64,000 nucleotides of DNA from Eremophila alpestris peregrina (taxonomy: Eukaryota; Chordata; Aves; Passeriformes; Alaudidae), in contig WMCF01000009.1 of assembly GCA_009792885.1 (NCBI GenBank), forward strand, positions 1,775,054 to 1,839,053, given 5' to 3'. Numbering within the stretch: the first letter of the stretch is position 1; every line of letters starts with the position of its first letter. The notes beneath the pieces are model-generated. The model saw only the letters and a list, made by a program, of their open reading frames with translations. It was not told the origin of the DNA and ran no database searches. Positions 49,121 to 63,465 of the stretch are shown piece after piece. Made by a program: the position numbers and the translations under genes.

Positions 49121-52100
49121 AGGGAGGGAAAAGATACTGTACCAGGGGTGATTCATGAAGAGGGCTTGATGAGCGCACACAAACCATGTATGCAGGAAGT
49201 AAGAATGCAGGATGATGCATTTGTCCTCAGAGTGCCTTGGTATGAGCCCTCTTCTCAGAGTAAGTGACTTGTCTTCTGTTTTTAAATAATATTCATAGCA
49301 GGGAAATGGAATTCTAGGGATACCAAAATTTTGGTATTTGCAAATCTGAGCCAAATTATTTGGAAAACAGAAGGAATAAAATGTCAGTGGAGAAGACCTC
49401 TAGAAGGAGCCCATGTCCTCTTATATGGGCTCTGACAGGTCAGGAGCAGCAATTGTCTCTTCACCAAGGGCTGAATGTGGATTCCTGACTCTCTGGTCTC
49501 ACGTAAGGGGTTTCAATCTGTGGGAGTACACATATTTTCCAAGCTCTTTTGCTTTATAGTAACAATAAAGACATACAATAACAATAAAGGATGCAATTAA
49601 TACTCTAATATATGTGTAATGTAATCATTTACCACTGGGCCTTCCCTTTATCTAGCTGCTGCTTTATGAACCTCTTATTGATCAATGATCTTGAATTAAC
49701 TCTGTGGAGATATTTGCCTTCTAAATTCAATTGTATTTGCAAGACCCAAAATTTCTCTCTTACATTGTTTGGCATAAATACAAATTGTGCTTTTGTATTG
49801 CTGTTGTCCAAGCCAAATCAGGCTTTCTTGATATTCAGCTTGTCTCCTTATGTATGTTGATTTTCTAATCAACATAAAATGAAGTTTTCTGTTTTGTAGA
49901 CCAGGCAGTCAGGGAGTTCCATGTGCTTATACTTTCTAACAAATTAATTTGCCTTTGATGGCTCTACAGCAGGAGCTCCTTGGAAATTTCAAGTCAAGGA
50001 ATTACAGTGATTGTTCATTACCTTCCTTTGGAAGGACTTGTCAGACACTACTGCTCAAGTACCAGAATGGATAACATGAGTGCTCTTCATCAATGTGATC
50101 ATGACTTCAGCAGCAGCATAAGCTGGCCCAGCTGACTTCTAACTGTGGCAGCTGAGGCATCCTGTCATGTTGTATTAAAATTATTTATTTGCAGAGGGAA
50201 GACACGTTTGTTGGTGACACATTGTGTTGTAGAAGTGGGCTGATTTTTTTTAATAGCTTCTGCTTGATCCACAAAGGGTCTGATTAAGGTGCATGGAGGG
50301 GAAACAGCTCTGGGTATTGCTGAAAATAATTTTTGAGTTCTTAGCTTCTGGTCCTACATTTGTTTTTTCTTGCCATCTTACATTACTCATTAGCCAAGCT
50401 ATTCAGAGTACTTTAATATAACTTAAACGTTCTGTTTTGAAAATTCCCCAGTACAACAAGAATGAGCTGTGCCATCTACATGTGAAACAAGCCTCACAGG
50501 CAGTGACAATTTAAAGTTTTCCCACTGATGCATACTAGAGTGGGTTTGCTTCTGGTTTTCCCTTCATTTAATGTAGGTAGGCACATTTTGGCACATAGGT
50601 AGGAACATTTTGGCTTAGTGATATAAGAGTAAGGTGGATCTGATCTGTGACAAGTTGATGGATATCTACTTTAAAAATTTGACATTAATATATAATTAGT
50701 AGTAATGGCAACTCCATGCACAGTTATTTGATTCCAGTGAAAGAACAAGTTTTAATATTGCTCTTTTTTCATATGAGAATATACTGATAAATTCTTATCC
50801 ATTATTAACAACATATTGTGTGAAAATTGCATGTTATATGACTCATGACACCAATAAGCATCTGTGCATTTCCATAATGATAAATCATCCATAATATATT
50901 CATTTTGCCATTATGTATTATATGACCTATCCTGTGGCTCATTTTGAAGTAAGAAGATTTAAAAATTTGTAATTCTTTTCACTGGCAAGCAATTATATTA
51001 ATTTTTCACCCGTTCCTATGGCATGCAGGGGGTTGTGTTGGCTTAGCTGTGTTGTGCTTCAGTTCTGGTGCACAATGCAAGGAGTATTTGCCTGGAATAT
51101 GTATGACTCCAAGCAGATAGATACCTCCACTTCACTCAGTATCCTGACTCTGTATGCAGATGTAGGCCTGGTGTCCCTCTCATGCTGATAATAAATATTT
51201 CAGTGATCAGGGGAACCAATGAAGCTTGCTTTCCCATCACTTGTTGATTGAATATTAAATGACAGTGGGTAATCTCTGAGGTCTAGTAAGGATTAACCTT
51301 ACTGTAGGATCTCTCTGTGAGCAGTGTCTCTATCCTCTCTTGCTTGCTATGCCTGTTATTTCAGAGAGATCTTTCCCTGCCAAATTGAACTGAACTTGAC
51401 TTCTAGACTTGAAAGTTATCAAGGGTGACTGACAGACACACACTTATGCACAGAGAAACAGACTTGCTGGATTTCATTAGAAAATCAATACCAAATCAGG
51501 AACGGCTTTGCTGAAATATCACAGGTATAAAGCTTCAACATCTATAAAATTACTGTGGACACAGTGATAATTTTGATCTTTATTAATGAAGCATTAGCTG
51601 GGGTTTTGCAGAATAGGGGAACCTACTCTACTGTGCAAGGAGAACTCGCTCTACTGTGAAAGCCTCATTCTTTGTGTACTATAGCTTGGTATGGAAAAAT
51701 AACATTTATGAAAGAGCCCTCTCTGATTTGCAGAATCAGACCTTTAGCTTTAAACCACATCTTCCCCTACATGTATCTCTGAGCTTTCCTGTTTGCTGGG
51801 TATTAATAAACAAAGGACAAATGCATACAAATATCAAGGTACAAATAATCTTGTTTTTAGGTTAACCCCTATGAATTAATCACCACTGTTAGAATATATT
51901 TCCCCCTTGATTCCCTGAATCCAGGCTAGAGATGTCTAACTTTACATTTTAATTTTTCTTTTCCTTGAGCTTTTGGAGCAGCAGGACATCATGAGAGACA
52001 GGAAAACAATGACAGGCTTGAGCTGAAAACAACTTTGTCTTCTTGGTAAATAAGGTGTGAACAATAATTCCAGATTAGACAGGTTCTTCAATTATACATT

Positions 52101-53530
52101 TGTGTTAGTAATAAAATAAACATGTTTTCAATAACATTTAAGATATAAATATGTTCCTTTTTATTAACTACTTTGCAGAGTGTAATACCATACTTACCAA
52201 TCTACTATAGCTTGTAGCACTCTTGCCCATTCTTGTCTATTAAAAATTAAACCCTTTTACCATACATTATTAAAAGTGCTTTGGTTGGCTGCAAATCAAG
52301 AAAGACTTCATAAAGTCTTACAAGAACAAGAAATCTGATTAAATATCAGTCCTCAGGCAGCAATGGAAATTGCATGAGAAAAAATGCAACATTAAATTAT
52401 GCCTTAAAAACTCCTTCAAGACTTTAAAAAAATCATGAGTAGATTTTATTCAAGTTAACAATTAACCAAGGGACTCCTAATAGATTCATTATTCTATGTT
52501 TTCCCTTCACTTTTTCAGTTTGGAATTTGTGTTAGTTATAGATACAAATACCTTCATTCCTTGTTCTCCCCTTTTTCAGATTTTTTTTTTCTTAGAAATA
52601 TTATGCTCTTTTTAATAGTTCCCCTGTGCCTTGTATATAAACACAGGAGCTTGAAGATTAAATTATATGTTAGCTGAATTGGGGGCTGCAGGGACTGATT
52701 TTCACTTTAGGAAAAAATGTAAACAATTTAGGTGAGGAAAAAAATTAAGGGAAAACACCCATGTTTTGTGGAGCAAGAAAAGACTGCAAGCACTTTACTG
52801 ACAAAGCTGGAGAAGCAGGTCCAGCTCATTTGAGCAAGCCTCCTGCCAGGGCCACCTCCCAGGGAGAGAGTCAAGGGCTCCTCAGCTGGTTGAAATAGGG
52901 CTGGGGAAGGGACGTACCAACTTGATGGAAGAGAGACAAGATTAAGTGCAGACAGTGGCCCAATTATTGCTGATTTTGTGTGGCTTTCTTTGACACTTGT
53001 ACTGGATATTGCTGGACAATTTGGCTGCTTTAGGGCTGAAATTTTTATGGTCATGTGAAAAAAAAAAAGGACACTTTTCTCCCCTACTTTCTCTCTCTCT
53101 TAGTTTTTTTTTTCTTTTTTGTAATTATGCTTCCCTCTTCATCTGAAATGTAGAGGGCAGATTCTTCTGAAGATCTGATCCTTATGGTGTGACTATGAGA
53201 TCAGAAGGTTTCTAATGGGAAGACTGGGAATGGTAAGGTCCAAGTCAGTACTGGAACCTGTGCACTGGCTGTTCTACAGCTCATCAGGGCAGTTGAATGA
53301 GGAAAGCCCATGAAGAAATAAGTAAGGGAAAAAAAAGCACTGAGAGGACAAATCTAGAACCTGAATACAGGATGGGACATGCCATTTTCAAATAAAAGGA
53401 TCCAGAGGAAAACACCAGGATTACTGAGGTTTAATTTCTGTGGTAGTTTGGGGCCCATATGTACTGAAACAGCTGTGTTCAACCTCACTGTTTTGAAGGA
53501 GAACACTTCAAAACTAGGGTCCCTAATTTA
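49121..53530. other. gene desert, no gene recognised
   Basis: AT-rich with short open frames only. The 108-codon minus frame at 52728-53054 is Ser/Pro-rich, lacks a recognisable domain or splice context, and is not called. Confidence 0.5.
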
Positions 53531-53534
53531 TTAT

Positions 53535-53655
53535 ATAATCTGATGAGTTGGAAGGGACCCATCAGTGTCACCAAGTCCAACTCCTGGCCCTGTGAAGGAC
53601 ACACTAAGAGTCACACCATGTGCCTGACAGCATTGTCTAAACCTTTATGAGTAAA
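53535..53655 (-). mobile_element. CR1-like LINE fragment
   Basis: GATGAGTTGGAAGGGACCCA, CAAGTCCAACTCCTGGCCCT, AAGAGTCACACCATGTGCCT and CAGCATTGTCTAAACC match the reverse complement of a CR1 3' region of a different subfamily from the 48.7-kb copy. It is short and diverged. Confidence 0.75.
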
Positions 53656-53759
53656 AAACAGTTATTGGTCCTTCTAGGAGTTATCAGTGGCGTCCAGCAT
53701 TTCTGGGATGAGCTGACAATGGCCTGGAAGTGTCACTCTTAAATTCTTGACATATTGGC

Positions 53760-56410
53760 TTGGTCATCAGGAACTTTTAATAGGATACTGTTCTTCAAAA
53801 TCCTTATCAAATGCCAAGTCAGTTCCTATTCAGTTCCCAGAACCTTGGACTGACTTTTTTAAAAGACAAAACCAAGGAGTTTTAGTCCTGAAAGCAAAGG
53901 AGTTCTGGTGGTGGTTGCTGCATTGTAAGAGAAGTGCTAGAAAAAATGAGAGCTGTGTGTGGTGCCAGGGCAGTAGAAGAACAAGAGGCAGAAAGCACAG
54001 GAGAAGAAGAGCAATCTGGACAGTTTGTGCAGGATGTCGACCCAAAGCTTAGTTCCTTGCTCTTGAGTACAAGAACTAAGTAAATTTTGAGTTATAGGCC
54101 TATAATTCCACTGCTGCATTGTGGTGACTGTATAAGGCCATTTGAGCTCTGCTCTTACAGTTTATGATTTCACCACAATCCCCTGGTGGAATTATAGTCC
54201 TGTTATTTTTTACAGTAGTGAGCTGCTTATTTTCCTGTTTTTGACAGTACATCACTGGAGAAGTTGGAAACACTGACCTAGTCCTATCATTTAGTCCCTT
54301 ATACTCTTGCATTTGTTTTTGAAGAAAAAATTAAAATTGTTCTTTAGAAGCAGGCTGACAGGCTGAGCACAGAGGGAGGAAGCTCCTTTTATGCTTCTCT
54401 ATCTCTTTAAATGTTTAATTGTTTAATTTAAATGCTAAATTGTTTAATTTAGCAACTATTTGTCTAGATGCAGGAGACCATAATGACTACGAATTCCATA
54501 TCTCTGTATGACAAACAGCTGTAAGACTCCTACTTTCACATATTTTCCTTTCTCTTTCTTGCCCTCCTGCTGTATATTAATTTCTCAGTTAAAGCTCATC
54601 CCAGCAGCCTCTTGCAGAGGATGTCACCATAATGGCAGGCTGAGGGGGGGTCAGTGTGGATCGCCACAGGTGGGTGCCAGGACTGAGGAAGAAACAATTC
54701 TTGGGCTTGATCCCACCCTAGTATCATGACATGGATTTTGGCCCAGAACAGATGGACACAATGGTTAATTTGATTAGTTGTGAGTGTGGAAGGGAGGGAG
54801 TCGCAGCAAAAGGGGATGGGCACAGTAGGCAGGTAATTTAAGTGTCATATGCTTGTGTGCTGTAGAGTCACAGGCATATTCTGCTCCACAGGTAATGGTG
54901 CCAATTACTTAGTGCTCATAAATAAATAGAAGCATTTAACAATCAGCACAGTTGGCCAATCTACCCATTGTACCCTGAGTACTGAGAGAGAAGGCATCAC
55001 AAACTTGGCATCAGTTCTGGGGAGTTGCTTAGGAGAGTTAAGTGTTTGAATAGAGAGGTAGGGGATACCCAGAAGCTTTTGATTTTGATGGAAGTACTGA
55101 CCTTGGCATTTAGAAAAACTCAGTGTCTCTATTAATATCTTTGAGTACCACTTTCAGTGATTTTATGGTAGGTCAAAATGCATGTCTGTGGCCAAAAGGA
55201 GCCAAACCTGTCTCCACATGCAGACTAATGGTGTATAATAGATATGTCTGCAGGACTGTGATTTTAGATGAACCCAAATTATTGAAAAGGTGTTTCATTA
55301 CAAATACTGAATTACCACTAATTCTAATCTAGAAAATGATCATTGTAGTGTCATAGGACCAGTTACATGTGGAGACTTCTTTGTTTCTTTTTGTTGTAAA
55401 CAACAAAGTGCTGGATGTGACTCATGATAATTCTTTTTCTTGAGTCTGGGATGTGAAGAAATATATTAAAAATCTGTCTTGATATCTGCTTTGCCAAGAC
55501 TCCTAAGACTGGGCATTTGCTTTGGCAAAAAGCTCACACATCCACATCCTTGACACAGAATCTACTGATTTAGAACATAAATTGGGATTTTCAGGGAATA
55601 TTTTTAATTAAACGATAGATAAAACCCTAAGATACCTAGACATTAAGAAGTGGGTTATACCTGGTGCCCTCCAAGCACTGGTCAGTACAATACATGCTGC
55701 AATTTCAGGTGAAGCATTTTTAGTAAGATTTTAATACAGTCTATCATAGGTTAGTCCATGATAGTTCCCAAAACAACTCAGAATTTTCTATATTTTGATT
55801 ATTTGTAGACATTCATTATCAGTATAATATCTAAATTAGGCTCTTACACAGTTTGGCCACCTTCTTCCTTTGGGCACACACTGCTGTGTGCAAATAAAGG
55901 GAAAGAGAAAAACCGCACCGAAGGATTTATTCAGTAGTGTTTCCATTTAACCACATGGGGGCATGAGATATTTATCTAAGAGAGCGTTTTAGGCATATGA
56001 TTGGGAAATACGGGGAAAGGAAGCCTTCCTCGTAAACTGGAATCAAAATTGTCACTTGCTTTTTCAGATCTTTGTTTGAAATCAAAATACCTAATAAACA
56101 GTTATTGCAAATGACATTAACCTAAAATATAGCAAACAAAGACATAGCATGGACAGGAAAGAATATCAAAACAGATTTTAAATATCCCCATTGGTCAAAC
56201 TGGCCTCTAAATATATTTTTATGATGCTGAAAAATATGAAATCTTCAATGTAACACTGCGTGTCTGACCTAAATAGCCTCCATATTTATATTAAATGAGA
56301 AGGAGGCTGTTTTGAAATATTTCAACCTACATGTGGAAAAAATCCATTTCATTAATTGCCTAGATGACATCAATTTTTGTCATTCACTTGCAAGATGAAT
56401 ACTATGCTCT
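53760..56410. other. non-coding desert
   Basis: No gene, RNA gene or named repeat seen. The 101-codon plus frame at 53747-54052 overlaps a 71-codon antisense frame and looks like chance. Confidence 0.5.
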
Positions 56411-56421
56411 ATACATTATGG

Positions 56422-56515
56422 CCCAGATCCAGCAAAGCACATGAAATCATAGCTAATGATGTTAAGTGCTTGAAGAGTTCTCCTTGAGCACATGCCTTAA
56501 GCTGAGTATGTATTG
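56422..56515. repeat. possible ancient palindromic MITE remnant
   Basis: GGCCCAGATCCAGCAAAGCA followed by TTAAGTGCTT and GAGCACATGCCTTAAGC recalls sauropsid repeats of the 'ggcccagatcctgcaaagcacttaagcacgtgcttaa' type, frequent in turtles and crocodilians. The right half is eroded. Identified from memory only. Confidence 0.5.
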
Positions 56516-56519
56516 AAGT

Positions 56520-59500
56520 GCATTCCAACGCAGAGAAAGTAGCACAATCAAACCTTTAATCAGTTTTAAAATGGAATTCAAAATTCAATGCATTTCTTTG
56601 CACTTTACATTGAAAAAAATGCATGCTTTGAGACTCTCTTGGGACAGACACGACTAAACCTATTTATCCACTTTGGTTTCCGAAGGGAATGAATGCTCAT
56701 TGTTTTCTGCTGCTTTTCTACCCTAAATTTATAAATTTATTTTGCTCAGTCAGCTGGTTTGTTTACAGCAGAATATTTATATGACTATTTCCAAGACTTT
56801 TTTAACATGGATTTTTTTTATTTATAAGATAATTCACATATTTTATTGATATTTAAAAGGCTGGAATATTTTTGCTTCTGCTCCCTGTACTTTTGAATCA
56901 AAGCAAAATGAGCAGCAGTAACACTGTGTAAGCAAGTGCTCACAGTACCTGAAAGCTTGTTTCTTTTCAAAATAAGTAAAAAATCAGGCTTTTCTTCTGC
57001 ACATTTCTGTCCCAGATATTTAATGCTCACACAGGTCAAAGGAGCCATAAATCTGGGTCTTGTATTTTGAGCCATTTTGTGCTTTCCATTCTGCAGTATT
57101 CAGCATTTGACATACTGATGTCTGTCTAAACAAGATCGTTGCACACAGGTGAATTCCAAGTTTGAGAGGGAATCCTGTCCTCCTGTTCTTCTCAGAGAAG
57201 AAACTGAGGAAAGGACCCCAAATTCAATCTGTATGTCACCAAAACTTGTAGTACTTTTTTATTTAGCTTTGTATAAACCCATTTTTGTGGTAAATATATT
57301 TCTACAGAAAGTCTAAATATTGTCCAGAGTCAGAAGACAGAGGCAAAACTATTTCTGACAATAATGTAGAGCACAGCAGAATTTATTCTAGTAGCCTACA
57401 GCTTTCTGGTACCTTTTCCTAAGCTGTAAAACTTTCTTATGTCAGTGCCGTTGCTTAAATCCATTCAGTTTGCTCCAACAGTTTAATCTTGACGTCTTGC
57501 ATTTTTAAGAGCTCTACAGAAGCTTGCCTGAAAATCCTTCCCAAAAAATGCTGAAATAACTTGATCCTGCTGATCCACTTGTATAACAAAGGAATCTTTT
57601 GACTGTGTTCTCAGAGTTAAAACACAAGCATAGGAGAGGAATTGTGACAAGCAGAGGATGAGTCCACACTGCACCCCTAGCCTGGCAAAATGTCCAATGA
57701 CACTAACTGTGCACTTGCTGTCCCCAAAACAGTCCCTAGTATCTGTCCTGGTTTAGGTTTGACTGCCTTTCTTTGATGTTCACTAAAATGTCTGTTCCTT
57801 GCTAGCAATGAAGCACTTGTGTGCATTATTCTCTAAAGCTATCAGCTCATCTCTATGCTCTCTAAAATGAATGAGGCAATGAACATGGTGTCAGATGCTG
57901 TTTTCCAGTAAGCTTTTCTGATCCACTAATGCATCAAATATATTTGAATTTACTATTCACATAACTTTTTATGGAACACTATTAAGCCAATTTGGTTGAT
58001 AACCACTGTAACCTTTTTAGTAAGTTACAGCACAGTGAGGTCACTATTCCTGGATGTGGTTTGCTGTATCATGCACTTCGTGCTGATGCCATGACATCCT
58101 TGTGTAAAGCAGGAGAGCACAGTTAGTTGGCTTTGTTTGTGGGATTTTTTTAAAGATTGCTTGTTTTCAAATCGAGAACTGATTAGAGAGGATGATTTAA
58201 TACTACTTTTCCTCAAAAGCAACATAGTCTTGGGAAAGGATCAAACAGTCCCTCTAGGCTGGCTACCACCTTCCTGACTTCATGTGGTTTTTAAATGAAA
58301 CATCTGACACATTCTCCAGCTGGGATGTTATTTTGTTCTTCTTGACAAAGCAATTCAAAATTCACTGAAAAACAAGCTGAATGGAAAAGGGATATTTTTT
58401 TTTTCTGTAGACATCTGTAACTTTCTTTCAAAATGGATGTGATCTTTCATCTGGACAAGAAAGGCTTTGATGCAAACTCTAAGATCCCCATATCTCCCAG
58501 TTAATTGGTGTTAGTGAGGTAGGTTTGACAGTTCTTAACGCAGTCTGTGGAATTCTTTACTGTGTTAAGACCTGTCTATTGTGGCTCAGTCAGCTCAAAG
58601 GCATCAGCTTTCTCTTGTTTGACTTCTGTCCCACTGGGGATGTTTACAGGTTTTATGTGCTTTCATTATTTTCTCTTGTAAAACCACTGAATGCCAACAA
58701 AGCAAAACTCTTGTGAAACTGAACAGTGTCCTACAGACATTCCTGTAACCTCTGGTTTTCACACAAACTCACAGATAAGAGAGGAGGAGAGGGGGATTGC
58801 ATTAAAAATTGACATCTTTTTTTAATAACTTGCTTGTTTTGGGGGTGATCATGTCTGTAATACATTTGTTATTTTATCATCCTGTAATATATTTGTTCAT
58901 TGAAACAATAGAAACAAGCATCACAGCTCCTACCACGTGTATATGAGTTGAGCACTGTGAATAATAAAGTATTATTCTCTAAAGAAAAATGCTCATTTTT
59001 AAAATCCACATCTTAGTGTGATTAATTTAAACAAATTCTGTGTCATTCCTTCATGGTAGGACACAGCAGAATAAAGAAAATCTTATCTTCTCCACTGTGT
59101 AGCATTTGGCATTGAGGGTAATAACTTGGCAAAGAGCTCTTACTGTATGGGGCTTTTTCACAAGCTCCTGTGTTAACGTGGACTGTACACAGTGAAAGGA
59201 CACAGTCTCACAGCCACACTGATATTGGAATTTGAGAGGAGACAGGAAAGAAAAGCATAAAATTAATCTCCTTTTCTGCTTCAGGGGCACTACAAAAGCC
59301 CCTGTCACTTCTCCCTCAGGGTGCACTGCAACTCCATGTTCCCATACCTAGACTTCAAGAAATATTATGACTAAAAAGGAAAAGAACACTAATAATTACA
59401 ATAACAGAACATTAATATTATACCTAATGAGCCCTTAGAATTTCCTGGGTAGATAGTCCAACTTTCTACAGGTGAAAAACTTGAAGCTTTGTAATCCATC

Positions 59501-61950
59501 CTTTTTCCAATGGAGCATTGTTTTGGGTGCTGGCACACAAACCAAAAGCTATTGACCATAGCAGTACTGAAAAGTCTCTGACTCCAAACTACCTCAACAT
59601 TCCAGAACTACATTTTGGAAAGAGTGGAGCATCTTTGTGGTGTGTTTATCATCTGTTAAGCCAGAGAGTAAGCTAACTCAGGTCCTGATACCTGATCATG
59701 AGAGCATAATATGAATTTCAATATTGAAAATATTAAAGATGAAAGTAGAGATTCCTCATCTGCCAGGCATAAAAAGCACAAAGCAAAAATCATTATTAGC
59801 TGATATGTTTGAGAAACTATGTGACAGCTATGACCTTGCAGCTGTTATTGATCTTGGCAGTTAGAGGTTTAATATTGATTAGAAACTGATATACCACTGA
59901 CATGCACATATCCATTTGTTTCTGAATATATGTCTCATCTTTTTTCTTCAGGTTCATCTCTAGAGCAAAGATCTCAGAGTTCAATGCACTACTCAATAGT
60001 AGCTTCTGCATCCCACAGTTACTTTTTTTAGTACAGGCTATTTCTAAAAGTTGATAGGAAGGCAGTGCCTTTGAACTACAGTGAACATGGATATCTGCAG
60101 AGGATAAGGTTCGATCTTAAGTGGGAAGCTCAGGTTTGTGGGGAAAAAAAGGAAGAAAAAATAAATGAGACTGTAAAAAACTGATTTTTACACTGATGAA
60201 AAAAATCCAACTCACCATTGTAAACAGGGAGAGAAGGCAGCATATAAATGGACATACAGACTTATGATTGGTTTTCCTAATCAGGGCCAAGACAGAAGAC
60301 TGTTAAAAGAGCTAGTCCTGTGCTCAGTGAAGAAGAGATATTTCAGAATAAAAACCCTTTCCACTAGTAATGCTGACATGCCCACACTGCAACTATCTGT
60401 GACAAATGTGTCAGTGGACAATGAGATTGTTCACATGTGGGTGACTTGCAGGTTTTGAGAAGAAAGGGAGAGACATATAGATTGAGTGGCTGGCTCCCTA
60501 GGTGAGAAGGTCACTTAGTCCATGCTGGGATCCATGACCCTGTGTGTGCTGTGCCTCAGAGGGTTTGGCCTGCCATAATCTGGTCTGTCCACACCAGCAG
60601 CTTCTGCCTCCTGTGGGATGGAGTGCCTGGTCTCTGTAAGTGAGATTTGCAGCCTTCAAACAGCCATGCCCATGAGGCACCAAGGGCTTCCTGGTTTTTT
60701 GAAACAGCTACTGAGTGCCATTTTTAGAAGTCATGGTTGCAGACGAAGGACATGAGAATCATTACTCCAGCCTTTTAGCTGTGAGAGGCTACTCTAGAGT
60801 CTGAAGAAGAAAACATACATAACCAACTGCATTAAGCAGCCACTGTAGCAGTTGCCACTCATTTTGGACTGGGGATTTTTGTTTGTTTCATTGTGTTTAA
60901 GGGGTGCAATAATTTATTTTTAGCACAATAGTGTGTAATTTTTCCATTGGCTGACTTCTTTAGGAAAGTGTAACAAATGTAGTGATTATTCTCTGGCATC
61001 CAGAGACAAGTGCCTGGCTGTTTCCATATCACTACTGAAATCTGAAACCAGTGAGAGATTTGGGCTGGTTGTTAAGTTACATACATAAAATCTCCTACAA
61101 GAGCTTAGGGTTTTTCTCATGTTTAAGCACCTAGGGTTGATTTAAATCAACTGATGGAAAAAACCAGGCTTTATGCATTAGACATGAAAGGCATTTGAAT
61201 AAATTCCAGTTCAGCATTTACATCTGGCATTTTCAAGATTTACTCTTATCTCACTTCCTTTCAAGAAAATTGGGATTGTGCTTTACCCAGTTTTTCAAGC
61301 ATTTCCAGATAAATACCTTTAGAGAAAAGAAGTCTGGCTGAAGAATGTACTTGCTTCCTTTACTTATTGACAATTTCAGCAACAAACTCAGGCAGCTTTT
61401 TATTTTTAACCTCTTCAGGGCTGAATGTGCCAGAAAGTTCAGTCACAGCCGAAGGAGTTTCATTTACTTATTGCTAACATTTTGGATTGGCATAGATGTA
61501 ATCTCATTAGGGTATCCATGGAGAATGACATGCAGAGGGAAGTAGCTTCTATTGTTTACTTGTACTATATGTTGGATAATCTGTGAAGCCCTAGCGGAGT
61601 TGTAACTCTGAACATGCTGATCAGAAGCATTAAGGAAATTAACATAAAGCTCTATTAATGGCTTAAGGGAATCTGACTAAACAAACAAGGCCACACTGAG
61701 CAATAAATGTGAGTCTCAGACTGCATGACTTTCCTCATAACTGCTCTAATTAATTGCTACAAAAGATTAATTTTATAATACAGCATGCATATCAAAGGGA
61801 ATAGCTTTGTGATTTAAGTGTTACTTGTCTCCCTGGGAGATTCAGGTTCAGTTCTTCATGCAGCTGTTGTCAGCCTTCCAAAATATAATAGCTAAAATTA
61901 ATTTCTTGGATTTTATTGCTGGAGTTTCTATGGAATAAAGACCTCAGACC
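56520..61950. other. gene desert, no gene recognised
   Basis: AT-rich, with only short open frames (up to 91 codons). No tRNA-like, microRNA-like or splice-flanked coding pattern was noticed. Confidence 0.5.
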
Positions 61951-61954
61951 TTCT

Positions 61955-62012
61955 TCCGCTGAAGTCAGTGGCAGGTTGCTATTAATTTCAGTGGAAGCAG
62001 AAGCAGGTACAC
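61955..62012. repeat. possible ancient sauropsid repeat remnant
   Basis: TTCCGCTGAAGTCAGTGGCA, then ATTTCAGTGGAAGCAGAAGC, is an imperfect inverted pair of the 'ttgaagtcaatggga' kind found in old palindromic repeats of turtles and crocodilians. A short and uncertain match. Confidence 0.4.
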
Positions 62013-63354
62013 AAATATTAAAACCAAATTCTGCTTTGAAATTGCTTGCACTTTTTCATAAATTTAAAACCATGTTATCACACAAAACATCCCTGCCAAA
62101 ACCCTGCTTTCCAGTAGTGGTTCAGCTATATGTGGTGACATGAGCTCTGTACACCTCCTTTACAAGTTGGGTGCATAATTAGGTGAAATTGATTGCATTG
62201 GTTTCTGAATCACGATGTGGCAGAATTGTGATTTAGTGTGTTTGGAAATGCAGCAGAGCTAGGCTATAAAATTTCTTGTGAAATATGTTAGAGGAGATGA
62301 CTGTAATAGACTGCCTTTGCATGACCTCTGCTTTGGTCAGTAGTTAAATTCTGCCTTGTCCAGAAAAAAGCAAAGTGGATTTCCTTGGAGGAGTTTGAGC
62401 CCAGTATGTGCTTTCTTTTTGGACTGAAGCAAGGGACACCCATGGCACTCTTTTATATGCTGCTATACTGCTGTATATTTACTGCTGTAAATAGAAGTCC
62501 AAACTGGACATTTCAGGTTAGAGGGCAGAGCACACAGGACAGGACTCATACGAGATAAAACTATTTTCTTACAGTCTAGTTATCTTTCTGAGGTGGCTGC
62601 CTTCATGATCCAGAGAGAAAAATACGCACTTTTCAAGTGCAATTCCTCTGACTTCAAGAGTTGCATTTTAGGAGAAGGTGGATGGCACCCAGACTGTCTG
62701 ACTAACTTTAATTTTGGTTATATGAACCCCAGCTGCAACCAATCTGTTGCTTGAAATAGCTGCCAGTGTTGTCTTTCAGTGCCACAACTGAGCTTGTGGT
62801 ATCTATATGAATGGTTTAAGTGACAGCAAATGTAAGGCAACATGGCTTTGATTAGTCCCAGTGAAGAGGGTGAAGCCAAGTCACATAATTCTATATTTGC
62901 AAGACCATGCACATAGGAAGCGTGCTGATAGCTCAGCTGATGTGTGATGCCCCCACTGTACATCTGAGCCCAAAGGGTCATCAGCCAGGCTTGTTAATCA
63001 CCTCAGTGAAGACCTGTCAAGCAGAACAATGGCCCTCTACTTGTAGATCTTGGCTGAAGCTGTTATTTGATGGTTGGCCTGATCTTTCCTCTCCAAAAAC
63101 TTGTGAATGGAATCCAATAATTATTCTTGGTTTATTTTGACAAGTGTTTCCATTGCTTCCCCCTCACTTAATATTTATCTACACGAGCCAAGTTGGAGGC
63201 TTATGTTTTAAAGAAAATGAATGGTGAAATAAGACTCTGCATTCAGAATAAGCAGCCTAACTAGGTGACCGGATTTTCAAAAATGCCAATTGCCCAGAAA
63301 AGACTTCCAGCCCTAGAGACCACTAAAAAAATCTTAGCTTTGTAACTGTTATTA

Positions 63355-63465
63355 CAATTATTATTTATGGTATGTGTTGCAGTAGTATTCTGGCAGTGCA
63401 CAAAGACCCATTGTGTGGGGCGCTGTACGAGCACAGAGACGAAAGTTACACAGATTAAAATTCCA
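63355..63465 (+). repeat. ancient amniote SINE/LINE-tail remnant
   Basis: TATTTATGGTATGTGTTGCA, then GTAGTATTCTGG, ACCCATTGTGTGGGGCGCTG and TACGAGCACAGAGACGAAAG. This pattern ('gtattgcagtagtgcc ... gccccattgtgctaggcgctgtacaaacacatagaa') is a widespread old repeat in turtles and crocodilians and survives in birds mainly as scattered relics. Unusually readable for its age. Confidence 0.55.

Noticed and set aside
57735..57775. GTCCTGGTTTAG, reminiscent of the start of some avian LTRs
   Set aside because: Only about 12 bases match and no LTR body follows.
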